Source: Paraburkholderia phosphatilytica (GTDB lineage Bacteria; Pseudomonadota; Gammaproteobacteria; Burkholderiales; Burkholderiaceae). From it: DNA of 64,000 nt. Below the pieces are notes generated by a model, which saw only the letters and a program-made list of their open reading frames with translations, did not search any database and was not told the DNA's origin. Both the position numbers and the translations under genes were made by a program. This document shows, piece after piece, positions 27,135-37,790 of this stretch. Numbering within the stretch: the first letter of the stretch is position 1; each line of letters begins with the position of its first letter. The stretch lies in contig NZ_QQOA01000004.1 in the NCBI RefSeq assembly GCF_003443895.1, positions 186,001-250,000 of the forward strand, given 5' to 3'.

Positions 27135-27172
27135 CAAAAAAGCCATCGTTGCGCGAAGCAACGATGGCCTTT
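27135..27172 (-). terminator. Terminator after nadC
   Basis: GCCATCGTTGC pairs with GCAACGATGGC around a GCGA loop; the AAAAAA on the left is the U run for the minus strand. Confidence 0.85.
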
Positions 27173-27216
27173 CAGGTTAAGGCAGCGCCGCCGGCAACGA
27201 TCGCCGGCACGAAGCG

Positions 27217-28125
27217 TCAAACGATCCGCATCGAGTAGTCGGTGGCGCGCACGTCTTTCGTCAGCGCGCCGATCGAAATACGATCGACGCCCGTCTCGGC
27301 AATCGTACGTACCGTATCGAAGTTGACGTTGCCCGACACTTCCAGCACCGCGCGTCCAGCGGTGATCCGCACCGCGTCGCGCATCATGTCGAACGAAAAG
27401 TTGTCGAGCAGGATCGACTCCGCGCGATGCGCGAACGCCGTCTCGAGCTGCTCGAGCGTCTCGACTTCGATCTGGATCGACACGCCCGCGTTCAGCGCGA
27501 GCGCGGCCTCCATCGCCGCGCCGACACCGCCCGCCGCCGCGATATGGTTTTCCTTGATCAGGATGCCGTCGTAAAGCGCGAGCCGCTGGTTCAGGCCGCC
27601 ACCCACGCGCACCGCGTATTTCTGCGCGAGCCGCAGGCCCGGCAGCGTCTTGCGGGTATCGAGAATGCGCGCGCGCGTGCCTTCGATCGTATCGACGTAA
27701 CGGCGCGTCGCGCTTGCCACGCCTGAAAGCAGCTGCAGAAAATTGAGCCCGTTGCGCTCGGCCGTCAGCAGCGCGCGCACCGGGCCGCGCAGTTCGCAGA
27801 CCACCGAATCCGCCTTCATCCGCTCGCCTTCGCGATAACGCCACTGCACGTCGATGCGCGGGTCGACCGCGCGCATCACACCCGCGAACCACGACACGCC
27901 GCACAGCACTGCCTCTTCGCGCACGACGATCCGCGCGTCGCGCACGGTTTCCGCCGGCACGAGACGCCCGGTCTGGTCGCCGCTGCCGACGTCTTCCGCC
28001 AGCGCATCGGCGACGTTGCGGGCGATTGCCGCGTCGAACGCGTCGCCATACTGCGCGTGGATTTCAGCGAAGAGCGGCGAGATGGCGTTTGAGAGGTTGG
28101 TTGCTTCAGCTGTATTCGCGTTCAT
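27217..28125 (-). CDS. nadC: Nicotinate-nucleotide diphosphorylase (carboxylating)
   Basis: This 302-residue enzyme makes nicotinate mononucleotide from quinolinate and [24 protein letters not shown], then [22 protein letters not shown], and [20 protein letters not shown] are conserved blocks, carrying the Arg, His and Lys that hold quinolinate and PRPP. Length is normal. Its ATG overlaps the nadA stop by 4 bp (28122-28125), so the two are translationally coupled. Confidence 0.96.
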   Translation of the reverse strand: MNANTAEATNLSNAISPLFAEIHAQYGDAFDAAIARNVADALAEDVGSGDQTGRLVPAETVRDARIVVREEAVLCGVSWFAGVMRAVDPRIDVQWRYREGERMKADSVVCELRGPVRALLTAERNGLNFLQLLSGVASATRRYVDTIEGTRARILDTRKTLPGLRLAQKYAVRVGGGLNQRLALYDGILIKENHIAAAGGVGAAMEAALALNAGVSIQIEVETLEQLETAFAHRAESILLDNFSFDMMRDAVRITAGRAVLEVSGNVNFDTVRTIAETGVDRISIGALTKDVRATDYSMRIV

Positions 28126-29252
28126 GCTGCACCAACCTTCGAAAACAATTGCCCATCACGCGCGAGATCACCACTCGCCTGCACGCGCTGCTTGCGACGC
28201 GCGGCGAAGTCGAGCATCCGGTCGATCGGTACGCGCGCCCGTTCTCCGATCGCGCGATCGACGAAAATCTCGTTGTGCCCACGCTCCAGCACATCGGCGA
28301 GATTCGCGAGGCCGTTCATCGCCATCCACGGGCAATGCGCGCAGCTCTTGCAGGTTGCGCTGTTGCCGGCAGTGGGTGCTTCGATGAAGGTCTTGCCCGG
28401 CGCCGCGAGCCGCATCTTGTGCAGGATGCCGAGATCGGTCGCGACGATGAAGTGCGACGCGTCGAGCTTCACCGCGGCGTCGATCAGCTGCGTCGTCGAA
28501 CCGACCACATCTGCCTGCTCCACCACGTTCGCCGGCGACTCCGGATGCACGAGCACCTTCGCGTGCGGATACTCGGCGCGCAGCAGGTCGAGTTCGATAC
28601 CCTTGAACTCGTCGTGCACGAGACACGAGCCCTGCCACATCAGCATGTCCGCGCCGGTCTGCTTCTGGATGTAGCCGCCCAGATGACGATCCGGCGCCCA
28701 GATGATCTTCTCGCCGCGCGCATGCAGATCGGCGACGATCTCGAGCCCGATCGACGACGTGACCATCCAGTCCGCGCGCGCCTTCACCGCCGCGCTCGTG
28801 TTCGCGTAGACAACGACGGTACGGTCGGGATGCTCATCGCAGAACGCCGAGAATTCGTCGACGGGACAGCCGAGATCGAGCGAACAGGTCGCGTCGAGAT
28901 CCGGCATCAGGATGCGCTTGTCGGGACTCAATATTTTCGCGGTCTCGCCCATGAAGCGAACACCCGCCACCACCAGCGTACGCGCATCGTGATCGCGTCC
29001 GAAGCGCGCCATCTCGAGCGAATCGGCCACGCAGCCGCCGGTTTCGTCGGCGAGCTCCTGCAGTTCCGCATCCACGTAGTAGTGCGCGACGAGCACCGCT
29101 TTCTCGCGTTCGAGCAGCGCGCGGATGCGCGCCTTCAACGCCTGTCTCTCCTCCGCCGAAGGTGCGTCCGGCACCCTCGCCCAAGCTTCGCCGACCCCGC
29201 ACACGAGACCTTGCGGCCGGTCGTATGCGACGCTCCTGATCGCCTGATTCAT
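28122..29252 (-). CDS. nadA: Quinolinate synthase
   Basis: This 376-residue iron-sulfur enzyme condenses iminoaspartate with DHAP to quinolinate. [21 protein letters not shown] near the start, [31 protein letters not shown] and [15 protein letters not shown] near the C-terminus are typical; cysteines in the first, second and last blocks hold the 4Fe-4S cluster. Length fits the longer NadA type. It is the first gene of nadA-nadC on the minus strand. Confidence 0.96.
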   Translation of the reverse strand: MNQAIRSVAYDRPQGLVCGVGEAWARVPDAPSAEERQALKARIRALLEREKAVLVAHYYVDAELQELADETGGCVADSLEMARFGRDHDARTLVVAGVRFMGETAKILSPDKRILMPDLDATCSLDLGCPVDEFSAFCDEHPDRTVVVYANTSAAVKARADWMVTSSIGLEIVADLHARGEKIIWAPDRHLGGYIQKQTGADMLMWQGSCLVHDEFKGIELDLLRAEYPHAKVLVHPESPANVVEQADVVGSTTQLIDAAVKLDASHFIVATDLGILHKMRLAAPGKTFIEAPTAGNSATCKSCAHCPWMAMNGLANLADVLERGHNEIFVDRAIGERARVPIDRMLDFAARRKQRVQASGDLARDGQLFSKVGAA

Positions 29253-29316
29253 GATTTCCTCTGCCCTGCACGACTGCCGTCAACTCACCTTCGATGCCAG
29301 ACAACTTTTGACGGCC

Positions 29317-29353
29317 CAAAAAAGCAAAACCCCGCCAACGCGGGGTTTTGTGA
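29317..29353 (-). terminator. Terminator after the desaturase gene
   Basis: CAAAACCCCGC and GCGGGGTTTTG pair around CAA; on the minus strand it is followed by CTTTTTTGG. Confidence 0.85.
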
Positions 29354-29405
29354 CGTTCCGAAAGTTTAACGGATTCCGGGACAGCTGTTGTTCAGAGAGC
29401 GGGAA

Positions 29406-30602
29406 TCACGCGTAGCGGCGCAGCCGCGTCGCGAATTCCTGAAGTGCCTTGATGCCGCTTTGTTCGGCGCGGTGGCACCAGTCCTGCAGCTGTGCGAGCA
29501 ACTGTTCGCGCGATGCATTCGAACGTTCCCAGATCGCGCTCAGCTCGTTGCGCAGTTCGATGAAGGTGCGCAGCTTCTGGCTGTCCGCGAAGAGTTGCGG
29601 CAGCTGGCGTTTCTGCGGCTCGTCGAGGCCTGCCTCTTCCTTGTGGAACCACTTGCGCGCGCCGCGCATCAGCTGATACTTCTCGCGCGCGCCCATTTCC
29701 TTCAGGTGCGCCAGTTCCTGGCGATACGCGCGCTTCAGCGCCTTGCCGTAACGCGCCATCACTTCGTAGCGGTTCGACAGCACGGCCTGCAGCGTTTCCT
29801 GGTCGAGCACGAGCTTGCCCTTCGTGAGCTTCGGCGTGGGCGCGACCTTCTTCACCTTCGCGAGGCGGAATGCCGACATGATGCGGATGTACATCCAGCC
29901 GATGTCGAACTCGTACCACTTGTTCGAGAGCTTCGCGGATGTTGCGAACGTATGGTGATTGTTGTGCAGTTCTTCGCCGCCGATCAGGATGCCCCACGGC
30001 AGGATGTTGGTGCTCGCGTCCGCCGAGTTGAAGTTACGGTAGCCCCAGAAGTGCGCGAGACCGTTGACGACGCCCGCCGCCCAGAACGGAATCCATACCA
30101 TCTGCACGGCCCACACCGACAGACCAACGATGCCGAACAGCGCCACGTCGATCACCATCATCAGGCTCACGCCGAGGATCGGGTACTTCGTGTACACGTT
30201 GCGTTCGATCCAGTCGTTCGGCGTGCCGTGGCTGAACTTGCGCAGCGTTTCTTCGTTCTTCGCTTCGGTGCGATAGAGTTCGGCGCCTTCGAGCAGCACC
30301 TTCCAGATGCCGCGCGTCTGCGGGCTGTGCGGATCTTCTTCCGTCTCGCATTTCGCGTGGTGCTTGCGGTGGATCGCCGCCCACTGCCCCGTCAGCATGC
30401 CGGTGGACATCCACAGCCAGAAGCGGAAGAAGTGACTCGCGACCGGGTGCAGATCCAGCGCGCGGTGCGCCTGGCAGCGATGCAGATAGACAGTGACGCC
30501 GATGATCGTGATATGCGTCATCACGAGCGCGGCCAGCACGATTTGCCACCACGAGAAGCGGAGCAGGCCGTGGGCAAGGAAATCAAGCAGGGAATTCAGC
30601 AA
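29406..30602 (-). CDS. Membrane acyl-CoA/fatty acid desaturase
   Basis: This 398-residue diiron membrane enzyme introduces a double bond into fatty acyl chains. The three histidine boxes are present: HRCQAH at residues 41-46, HRKHH at 78-82 and HNNHH near 215. Hydrophobic segments at about 17-40, 55-72 and 155-200 fit the delta-9 desaturase fold. Residues from about 280 onward form a soluble, charged helical tail (QAVLSNRYEVMARYGKALKR...) of some 115 residues absent in the shortest family members. It stands alone between terminators. Confidence 0.88.
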   Translation of the reverse strand: MLNSLLDFLAHGLLRFSWWQIVLAALVMTHITIIGVTVYLHRCQAHRALDLHPVASHFFRFWLWMSTGMLTGQWAAIHRKHHAKCETEEDPHSPQTRGIWKVLLEGAELYRTEAKNEETLRKFSHGTPNDWIERNVYTKYPILGVSLMMVIDVALFGIVGLSVWAVQMVWIPFWAAGVVNGLAHFWGYRNFNSADASTNILPWGILIGGEELHNNHHTFATSAKLSNKWYEFDIGWMYIRIMSAFRLAKVKKVAPTPKLTKGKLVLDQETLQAVLSNRYEVMARYGKALKRAYRQELAHLKEMGAREKYQLMRGARKWFHKEEAGLDEPQKRQLPQLFADSQKLRTFIELRNELSAIWERSNASREQLLAQLQDWCHRAEQSGIKALQEFATRLRRYA

Positions 30603-31020
30603 GGCGATTTACCTGTGGAGCGAAGAGACCAACCGCGAACCAGTGATGCCGGGAGCGGATGTCAAGGGAAACGAAAGCCATTCAGCGAGTTGGAGGGCAT
30701 TTTACGCGAACGGTTCCAAGTGTTTGTAACAAATGAAGATTTTTTTGCCTTATCGCAACGATAGGGTAGCGCGTTGGCGAATTTTCAATGCCCCGAACAG
30801 AAGCGGGAAATACCCGAATGACCACCCGATGCCGGTATGACGCACGCGCCGCGCCCGCTGAAAAGCGATGGGAACCTCATCAGGAAAGCCGGTCAGAGTT
30901 ACCGGTGCGGCAACTCGACGCGCCGGGGAGGCGCGCCGCAAGCGAAGGGACGCCGGCAGAAAGCAGGAAATCAGCGGTGAGCCGAAGCACGATGCCGGCT
31001 CACCGCAAACGAGCGAGCGC
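30603..31020. other. Intergenic region between the desaturase and rsmB genes
   Basis: About 420 bp without a gene I can support. The left part (30700-30770) is AT-rich and probably holds the leftward desaturase promoter. A long hairpin at 30974-31006 (GCGGTGAGCCG ... CGGCTCACCGC) lies 15 bp after the rsmB stop and may end that transcript, though no U run follows. Confidence 0.45.
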
Positions 31021-32280
31021 TTACTCGCGCCGTTCGAGCACCGCGGCAAAGAAGCCGTCGGTGGCATGACGGTGCGGCCACAGCGACAGGTAGTCGCCGG
31101 TATCGAGCTCGATACGCTGCTCGGCGAGCACGTCGCGCGCCGGCACCAGCGCAAAGCCCGGGTGCGCCGCGAGAAACTGCGCGACGACACCTTCGTTCTC
31201 CGCGTCGAGAATGCTGCAGGTCGCGTAGACGAGCCGGCCGCCCTTCTTCACGAGACGCGCCGCGCTCGTCAGGATGGACAGTTGCTTCGGCGTCAGTTCG
31301 CCGATCGCGTCCTGCGACTGGCGCCACTTCAGGTCCGGATTGCGGCGCAGCGTGCCGAGCCCGCTGCACGGCGCATCCACGAGCACCCGGTCGATCTTGC
31401 CCGCGAGGCGCTTGATCTTCGCGTCGTGCTCGCTGTCGATCAGCACCGGATTCACGTTCGACAGCCCGCTGCGCGCCAGCCGCGGCTTCAGCTTCGCGAG
31501 CCGCTTGTCGGAGATGTCGAACGCATACAGACGGCCGGTGGAGCGCATCGCCGCGCCGAGCGCGAGCGTCTTGCCGCCCGCGCCCGCGCAGAAGTCGACG
31601 ATCATCTCGCCGCGCTTCGGCGCGACCAGCGAACACAGCAGCTGGCTGCCCTCGTCCTGCACTTCGAAGCCGCCGTGCTGGAACGCGTCGAGCTTCGTCA
31701 GCGCGGGCTTGCCGTCCACCCGCACGCCGAGCGGCGCGAACGGCGTCGGCGCGGCGTCGATGCCGGCGCTGCGCAGCGCGGCGAGCAGGCCATCGCGATC
31801 GGTCTTGATCACGTTCGTGCGCAGATCGAGCGGCGCCGGGTAGATCAGCGCGGCCGCGAGGCGCGCGAGCTCGTCCGGCTCGAAGCGCTGCGCGAGCGCC
31901 TGCTGCACCCAGTCGGGCAGGTTCATGCGGATGCGCAGCGGCAGGCTCGCCGGATCGATCTTCGCGACGTGCTCCAGCCACTGCGCCTCGCCTTCCGACA
32001 GGAACGGCTTCAGCGCGCCGCGGCCGGCCGTCTGCATCAGGCCGAGCAGCGTCAGGCGCCGCGTCGGACTGCCGACGCCGCCTTCGGCGAGGTGCGCGAA
32101 CTCCATCCGGCGCCGCAGCACCGCGAACACCGCCTCGGCGATCACGCCGCGTTCGCCGTGCCCCAACTTCGGATGCGCGCGAAAAAAGCGGCTCGTCGTC
32201 GCGTCAGCGGGGCCTTCGAACTTGAGGATCTCGGCGAGCAACGTCTCGGTCTGGCCGATCAGGAAACCATGCAACTTCAT
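31021..32280 (-). CDS. rsmB: 16S rRNA (cytosine-C5)-methyltransferase, RsmB family
   Basis: This 419-residue SAM-dependent enzyme modifies a cytosine of 16S rRNA (C967 in E. coli). The SAM site is MIVDFCAGAGGKTLALGA, and the two catalytic-region cysteines lie in VLVDAPCSGLGTLRRNPD and LVYATCSILDAENE. The N-terminal 140 residues are helical and unlike the E. coli NusB-like half, so an RsmB/NOP paralogue is possible. Its start overlaps purN's stop by 4 bp (32277-32280). Confidence 0.88.
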   Translation of the reverse strand: MKLHGFLIGQTETLLAEILKFEGPADATTSRFFRAHPKLGHGERGVIAEAVFAVLRRRMEFAHLAEGGVGSPTRRLTLLGLMQTAGRGALKPFLSEGEAQWLEHVAKIDPASLPLRIRMNLPDWVQQALAQRFEPDELARLAAALIYPAPLDLRTNVIKTDRDGLLAALRSAGIDAAPTPFAPLGVRVDGKPALTKLDAFQHGGFEVQDEGSQLLCSLVAPKRGEMIVDFCAGAGGKTLALGAAMRSTGRLYAFDISDKRLAKLKPRLARSGLSNVNPVLIDSEHDAKIKRLAGKIDRVLVDAPCSGLGTLRRNPDLKWRQSQDAIGELTPKQLSILTSAARLVKKGGRLVYATCSILDAENEGVVAQFLAAHPGFALVPARDVLAEQRIELDTGDYLSLWPHRHATDGFFAAVLERRE

Positions 32281-32993
32281 GCGCCCTCCACGGCGGAATC
32301 CGGTTGACCGCGGCCCGCACTCGCGGCGGCTGCGGCACTGTCATTGGCGCCCGCGGCGGCGGGATCGGCGAACAGCCACTGCGGCTCCGGCGGCGTGACC
32401 GTCACACGCAAGCCGTCGAGCGCGAGCCGCCCGTCGACGAACCAGCGCACCGCGCGCGGATACAGCACGTGCTCGACCGCGAGCACGCGCGCGGCGAGCG
32501 CGGCAGCGTCATCGCCTGCGAGCACCGGCACCGCCGCCTGCGCGACGATCGGTCCATGATCGAGCTGCGACGTGACGAAATGCACCGACGCGCCGTGCAC
32601 ACGCGCGCCGGCGTCGAGCGCCTGCTGATGCGTCTTCAGGCCCGGGAAGCTCGGCAGCAGCGACGGATGGATATTCAGCATGCGCCCCGCGTAGCGGTCG
32701 ACGAAACCGTCGGTCAGCACGCGCATGAAGCCGGCGAGCACGACGAGATCGGGCGCATGCGCGTCGATCTCGCGGGCGAGCGCCGCGTCGAAGCTTTCAC
32801 GGTCGGGAAACTGGCGATGGTCGACGACCGCCGTGGCAATGCGTTGCGACGCCGCGAATTCGAGTCCGGCGGCGTCGGGACGGTTCGCAATCACGGCGGC
32901 GACCTGCGCCGGCCAGCCATCGTTCGCGCACGCGCGTACGATCGCTTCCATGTTGCTGCCCCGCCCCGAAATCAGGATGACGAGTTTTTTCAT
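32277..32993 (-). CDS. purN: Phosphoribosylglycinamide formyltransferase
   Basis: This 238-residue enzyme transfers a formyl group from 10-formyl-THF to GAR in purine synthesis. VILISGRGSNMEAI binds the phosphate; MLNIHPSLLPSFPGLKTHQQ carries the catalytic His, and GASVHFVTSQLDHGPI the catalytic Asp. The last 30 residues are an Ala/Gly-rich tail longer than in E. coli PurN. It leads a two-gene unit with rsmB. Confidence 0.95.
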   Translation of the reverse strand: MKKLVILISGRGSNMEAIVRACANDGWPAQVAAVIANRPDAAGLEFAASQRIATAVVDHRQFPDRESFDAALAREIDAHAPDLVVLAGFMRVLTDGFVDRYAGRMLNIHPSLLPSFPGLKTHQQALDAGARVHGASVHFVTSQLDHGPIVAQAAVPVLAGDDAAALAARVLAVEHVLYPRAVRWFVDGRLALDGLRVTVTPPEPQWLFADPAAAGANDSAAAAASAGRGQPDSAVEGA

Positions 32994-33134
32994 CCGCGGA
33001 TTTTATCATTCGGCACTATCGCGATCGGTGCCACGAAGCCGGGAACGTCGGCTGCGTTTATAATCGAACGTTTTGCGGCACCCCGTGCCGCGCAATTGCG
33101 CCGCCGCCGCGCGGCTCCTTGACCACCCGCTATC

Positions 33135-34127
33135 GTGAGAGTCTTCCGCGGTCTTCCCAATGCCGAGAGCCGGGCGCCCTGCGCGCTCACCATCGGCAAC
33201 TTCGACGGTGTCCACCGCGGGCATCAGGCGTTGCTCGCGCACGTGCGCGCGGCCGCCGACGCGCGCGGCCTGCCCGTCTGCGTGATGACCTTCGAGCCGC
33301 ACCCGCGCGAGTTCTTCAACCCGGCCGGCGCGCCGCCGCGCATCGCGATGCTGCGCGACAAGCTCGAGGCGCTGCGGATGAACGGCGTCGACCGCGTGGT
33401 GGTGGAGCATTTCAATCACACGTTCGCGAGCCAGTCGCCGGCAAGCTTCGTCGAGCGGATCATCGTCAACGGGCTGCACGCGCGCTGGGTGATGATCGGC
33501 GACGACTTCCGCTACGGCGCGAAGCGCGCGGGCGATTTCGCGTCGCTGAAAGCCGCGGGCGAACAGTACGGCTTCGAGGTCGAGCAGATGGCCACCGTCG
33601 CGGACCCCTCGGGCGCGCGCATCTCCAGCTCGGGCGTGCGCACGTCGCTGATGGCGGGCGACCTCGACGCGGCGCGCGCCGCGCTCGGCCGCGACTACCT
33701 GATCAGCGGTCACGTGGTGCACGGCGCGAAGCTCGGCCGCGACCTCGGCTTTCCTACGCTGAACCTGCCGATCGCGCACAAGCGCCCCGCGCTGTCGGGC
33801 ATCTTCGTCGTGCGCGTGCATGGCATCGAAGCGGAGCCGCTGCAAGGCGTCGCGAGCCTGGGTCTGCGGCCCACGGTCGACGACTCCGGCCGCGTGCTGC
33901 TCGAAGTGCATCTGCTCGACTGGCATGGCGACGCGTATGGCAAACTCGTGCGCGTCGAATTCCTGAAGAAGCTGCGCGACGAGGAAAAGTTCGTGGACCT
34001 CGAAACGCTGACCGCCGCGATCGCGCGCGACGTCGAAGCCACCCGCGCCTGGTTCGCGGCCGCTGGCGAGGCGCCGGGCAGCCGGTCCACCGGCTTCGCG
34101 ACCTCGGCCACCGACCGAATTAGATAA
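33135..34127 (+). CDS. ribF: Bifunctional riboflavin kinase/FAD synthetase
   Basis: This 330-residue enzyme makes FMN and then FAD from riboflavin. The start is GTG 33135. The adenylyltransferase half has [17 protein letters not shown] near residues 18-34 and [22 protein letters not shown] follows. The C-terminal flavokinase half starts near [15 protein letters not shown], with the conserved 'GFPT.N' phosphate site and [13 protein letters not shown]. Length is normal. It precedes ileS by 200 bp on the same strand, as in many proteobacteria. Confidence 0.95.
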   Translation: MRVFRGLPNAESRAPCALTIGNFDGVHRGHQALLAHVRAAADARGLPVCVMTFEPHPREFFNPAGAPPRIAMLRDKLEALRMNGVDRVVVEHFNHTFASQSPASFVERIIVNGLHARWVMIGDDFRYGAKRAGDFASLKAAGEQYGFEVEQMATVADPSGARISSSGVRTSLMAGDLDAARAALGRDYLISGHVVHGAKLGRDLGFPTLNLPIAHKRPALSGIFVVRVHGIEAEPLQGVASLGLRPTVDDSGRVLLEVHLLDWHGDAYGKLVRVEFLKKLRDEEKFVDLETLTAAIARDVEATRAWFAAAGEAPGSRSTGFATSATDRIR

Positions 34128-34327
34128 ACGCCGTCCGCGCCGGAGCCGCCTCAGTTGGGCGCTCCGGTGCACGCGCCGCACCGCGCTTCGTTTCGCATCG
34201 CCGCACCATTCGCCCCCGCGCACGAGCGCTGGCAGGCGGAGCGATCGAAGCGCCGGTCGCCGCAGCCCGGGCCGGCCGGGTACCGACATCGCCCGGCCCC
34301 CGTTACCGCATTCACCGTGATCCCACC

Positions 34328-37165
34328 ATGAGCAACAAGAAAGCTGATTCGAAACCGTCCCGCTACCCGGTCAACCTGCTCGACACTCCGTTCCCGATGC
34401 GCGGCGATCTGCCGAAGCGCGAGCCGCAATGGGTGAAGGAGTGGCAGGAACGCAAGGTCTACGAGAAGATCCGCGCCGCCTCGAAGGGCCGCAAGAAGTT
34501 CATCCTGCACGATGGCCCGCCGTACGCGAACGGCGACATCCACCTCGGCCACGCGGTGAACAAGATCCTGAAGGACATGATCGTCAAGGCGCGCAACATG
34601 GCGGGCTTCGACGCGGTCTACGTGCCGGGCTGGGACTGCCACGGCATGCCGATCGAAATCCAGATCGAAAAGCAGTTCGGCAAGTCGCTGCCCGTCACCG
34701 AGGTGATGTCGAAGGCGCGCGCCTACGCGACCGAACAGATCGAGAAGCAGAAAGCCGGCTTCCGGCGTCTCGGCGTGCTCGGCGACTGGGACAACCCGTA
34801 CAAGACCATGAACACCGCGAACGAAGCCGGCGAAATCCGCGCGCTCGCGAAGATCATGGAGAAGGGCTACGTGTTCCGCGGCCTGAAGCCGGTCAACTGG
34901 TGTTTCGACTGCGGCTCGGCGCTCGCTGAAGCGGAAGTCGAGTACAAGGACAAGACCGATCCGACGATCGACGTGCTGTTCCCGTTCGCCGAACCCGACG
35001 CCACGGCGAAGGCGTTCGGTCTTGCATCGCTGCCGCGCGCCGAAGGCGGCATCGTGATCTGGACCACCACGCCGTGGACGATCCCCGCGAACCAGGCGCT
35101 CAACGTGCACCCCGAGGTGACCTACGCGCTCGTCGACACGTCGCGCGGTCTGCTGATCCTCGCGCAGGAACGCGTCGAAGCGTGCATGAAGGAGTTCGAG
35201 CTGCAAGGCGGTGAGATCCTCGGCACCGCGCCCGGCGCCGCGCTCGCGAACCTGCGCTTTCATCATCCGCTCGCGTCCGCGCATCCGGCGTACGGCCGCA
35301 CCGCGCCCGTCTACCTCGGCGAATACGTGACGACCGACACCGGCACGGGCATCGTGCACTCGTCGCCGGCGTACGGCGTGGAAGACTTCGTGTCGTGCAA
35401 GGCGCACGGCATGTCCGACTCCGACATCATCAACCCGGTGATGGGCGATGGCCGCTACGTCGAATCGCTCGCGCTGTTCGGCGGGCTGTCGATCTGGGCC
35501 GCGAATCCGAAGATCGTCGAGACGTTGCGCGAAGCCGGCACCCTGTTGCGCAGCGAAAAGTACTCGCACAGCTACATGCACTGCTGGCGCCACAAGACGC
35601 CGATCATCTATCGCGCCACGTCGCAGTGGTTCGCCGGCATGGACATCAAGCCGAACGACGGCGAACGCACGCTGCGCGAAACCGCCCTCGCGGGCATCGA
35701 GGCGACGGCGTTCTATCCGTCGTGGGGCAAGCAGCGGCTCTTCAGCATGATCGCGAACCGGCCGGACTGGACGCTGTCGCGCCAGCGCCAGTGGGGCGTG
35801 CCGATGGCGTTCTTCGTGCACAAGGAAACCGGCGACCTGCATCCGCGCACGCTGGAACTGCTCGAGGAAGTGGCGACGCGCGTGGAGAAAGACGGCATCG
35901 AGGCCTGGCAGACGCTCGATCCGCGCGAGCTGATCGGCGACGACGCGAATATGTACGAGAAGAACCGCGACACGCTCGACGTCTGGTTCGACTCCGGCAC
36001 GACGCACTGGCACGTGCTGCGCGGCTCGCACAAAGCTGATCTCCAGTTCCCGGCGGATCTCTACCTCGAAGGCTCGGACCAGCACCGCGGCTGGTTCCAC
36101 TCGTCGCTGCTCACCGCATCGATGCTGGACGGCCGGCCGCCGTACAACGCGCTGCTCACGCACGGCTTCACCGTCGACGGCGAAGGCCGCAAGATGTCGA
36201 AGTCGCTCGGCAACGGCATCGACCCGCACGAAGTGTCGAACCGTCTCGGCGCGGAAATCATCCGCCTATGGATCGCGTCGACCGACTACTCGGGCGAACT
36301 CGCGATCTCCGAGGAAATCCTGAAGCGCGTGACGGAAGGCTATCGCCGTATTCGCAACACGGTGCGCTTCCTGCTCGCGAACCTGACCGACTTCGATTAC
36401 GCGAAGCACGCGCGTCCGGTCAGCGACTGGCTCGAGATCGATCGTTACGCCGTGGCGCTCACGGGCGCGCTGCAAGCCGACGTGCTCGCGCACTACGACC
36501 GCTACGAGTTCCACCCGGTGGTCGCGAAGCTGACCACGTTCTGCTCGGAAGATCTGGGCGGCTTCTACCTCGACGTGCTGAAGGACCGCCTGTACACCAC
36601 CGCGCCGGATTCGGCCGCGCGCCGCGCCGCGCAGACCGCGCTGTGGCACGTCACACAAGGCCTGCTGCGCGTGATCGCGCCGTTCCTGTCGTTCACGGCG
36701 GAAGAAGCGTGGAAGGTGTTCCAGCCGCAGAGCGAAACGATCTTCACCGAGGTCTATCACACGTATCCGGACGTGCCAGACGCGGCCGCGCTGATCGACA
36801 AGTGGACGCTGCTGCGCGAAGTGCGTGGCAACGTGACGAAGGCGCTCGAAGAGGCGCGCGTCGCGAACCTGATCGGTTCGTCGCTGCAGGCCGAAGTCGA
36901 GATCCGCGCGAGCGGCGCGCGTCACGATGCGCTCGCGAGCCTCGGCGCGGACCTGAAGTTCGTGCTGATCACGTCGGCGGCGACAGTCGTGAAGGTCAAC
37001 ACGCCTGAAGAAGAAGGCGTGGAGGTGATCTCGTCGAAGTACCTGAAGTGCGAGCGCTGCTGGCACTACCGCGCGGACGTCGGCCAGGACGCCGAACATC
37101 CCACGCTGTGCGGACGCTGCATCAGCAACCTGTTCGGCAGCGGTGAAACGAGGAGCGCGGCATAA
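34328..37165 (+). CDS. ileS: Isoleucyl-tRNA synthetase
   Basis: This 945-residue class I synthetase has the HIGH motif in [18 protein letters not shown] near residues 65-75 and the KMSKS motif in [15 protein letters not shown] near 625. The editing domain is seen around [15 protein letters not shown]. The C-terminal zinc finger is present with [12 protein letters not shown] and [10 protein letters not shown]. Its stop and the lspA ATG overlap (TAATG). Confidence 0.98.
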   Translation: MSNKKADSKPSRYPVNLLDTPFPMRGDLPKREPQWVKEWQERKVYEKIRAASKGRKKFILHDGPPYANGDIHLGHAVNKILKDMIVKARNMAGFDAVYVPGWDCHGMPIEIQIEKQFGKSLPVTEVMSKARAYATEQIEKQKAGFRRLGVLGDWDNPYKTMNTANEAGEIRALAKIMEKGYVFRGLKPVNWCFDCGSALAEAEVEYKDKTDPTIDVLFPFAEPDATAKAFGLASLPRAEGGIVIWTTTPWTIPANQALNVHPEVTYALVDTSRGLLILAQERVEACMKEFELQGGEILGTAPGAALANLRFHHPLASAHPAYGRTAPVYLGEYVTTDTGTGIVHSSPAYGVEDFVSCKAHGMSDSDIINPVMGDGRYVESLALFGGLSIWAANPKIVETLREAGTLLRSEKYSHSYMHCWRHKTPIIYRATSQWFAGMDIKPNDGERTLRETALAGIEATAFYPSWGKQRLFSMIANRPDWTLSRQRQWGVPMAFFVHKETGDLHPRTLELLEEVATRVEKDGIEAWQTLDPRELIGDDANMYEKNRDTLDVWFDSGTTHWHVLRGSHKADLQFPADLYLEGSDQHRGWFHSSLLTASMLDGRPPYNALLTHGFTVDGEGRKMSKSLGNGIDPHEVSNRLGAEIIRLWIASTDYSGELAISEEILKRVTEGYRRIRNTVRFLLANLTDFDYAKHARPVSDWLEIDRYAVALTGALQADVLAHYDRYEFHPVVAKLTTFCSEDLGGFYLDVLKDRLYTTAPDSAARRAAQTALWHVTQGLLRVIAPFLSFTAEEAWKVFQPQSETIFTEVYHTYPDVPDAAALIDKWTLLREVRGNVTKALEEARVANLIGSSLQAEVEIRASGARHDALASLGADLKFVLITSAATVVKVNTPEEEGVEVISSKYLKCERCWHYRADVGQDAEHPTLCGRCISNLFGSGETRSAA

Positions 37166-37668
37166 TGGCCCGATCGGTGTCGTCGAAATCCGCGGGCGGT
37201 TCGCTCGCGCCGTGGGTGGGCATTGCGCTCATCGTGATCCTGTTCGACCAGCTGACGAAGATCGCCGTCTCGAAGGTGTTCGAATACGGCCGGCCGCACG
37301 AACTCACGTCGTTCTTCAACCTGATCCTCGTGTGGAATCGCGGCGCCGCGTTCAGCTTCCTCGCGATGGCGGGCGGCTGGCAGCGCTGGGCGTTTACCGC
37401 GCTCGGCGTGATCGCGGCGGTGGTGATCTGCTACCTGCTCAAGCGTCACGCCACGCAGCGCCTGTTCTGCACCGCGCTCGCGCTGATCGCGGGCGGCGCG
37501 CTCGGCAACGTGATCGACCGGCTGATGTACGGCCACGTGATCGACTTCCTCGACTTTCACGTCGGCGCGTGGCATTGGCCCGCGTTCAATCTGGCGGACA
37601 GCGCGATCACGGTCGGCGCGATCCTGCTGGTGCTCGACGAACTGCGGCGCGTGCGCGGCGCGCGCTGA
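37165..37668 (+). CDS. lspA: Lipoprotein signal peptidase
   Basis: This 167-residue membrane aspartyl protease removes signal peptides from prolipoproteins. Four hydrophobic segments are visible. The conserved blocks are [11 protein letters not shown] near residues 27-37, [29 protein letters not shown] with the first catalytic Asp, and [13 protein letters not shown] with the second. It overlaps ileS by one base, so it is translated with it. The usual next gene, fkpB, is absent here and lies at 20.3-20.8 kb. Confidence 0.96.
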   Translation: MARSVSSKSAGGSLAPWVGIALIVILFDQLTKIAVSKVFEYGRPHELTSFFNLILVWNRGAAFSFLAMAGGWQRWAFTALGVIAAVVICYLLKRHATQRLFCTALALIAGGALGNVIDRLMYGHVIDFLDFHVGAWHWPAFNLADSAITVGAILLVLDELRRVRGAR

Positions 37669-37790
37669 TTTCGCGCGGGTTTCGTATTCTTGTTGCGCGG
37701 TTGACGTGCGGTTGACGTGTCAGCGCGGTAGCCGGCCGTCGTCGTGACGCCCGGTCGCCGTGCGTTTCCACTGCGTTGTCGGAGGCTTCT

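Noticed and set aside
30750..31190. A 146-codon minus-strand frame after rsmB
   Set aside because: It overlaps the rsmB 3' end in another frame, is Arg/Ser-rich and has no recognisable domain.
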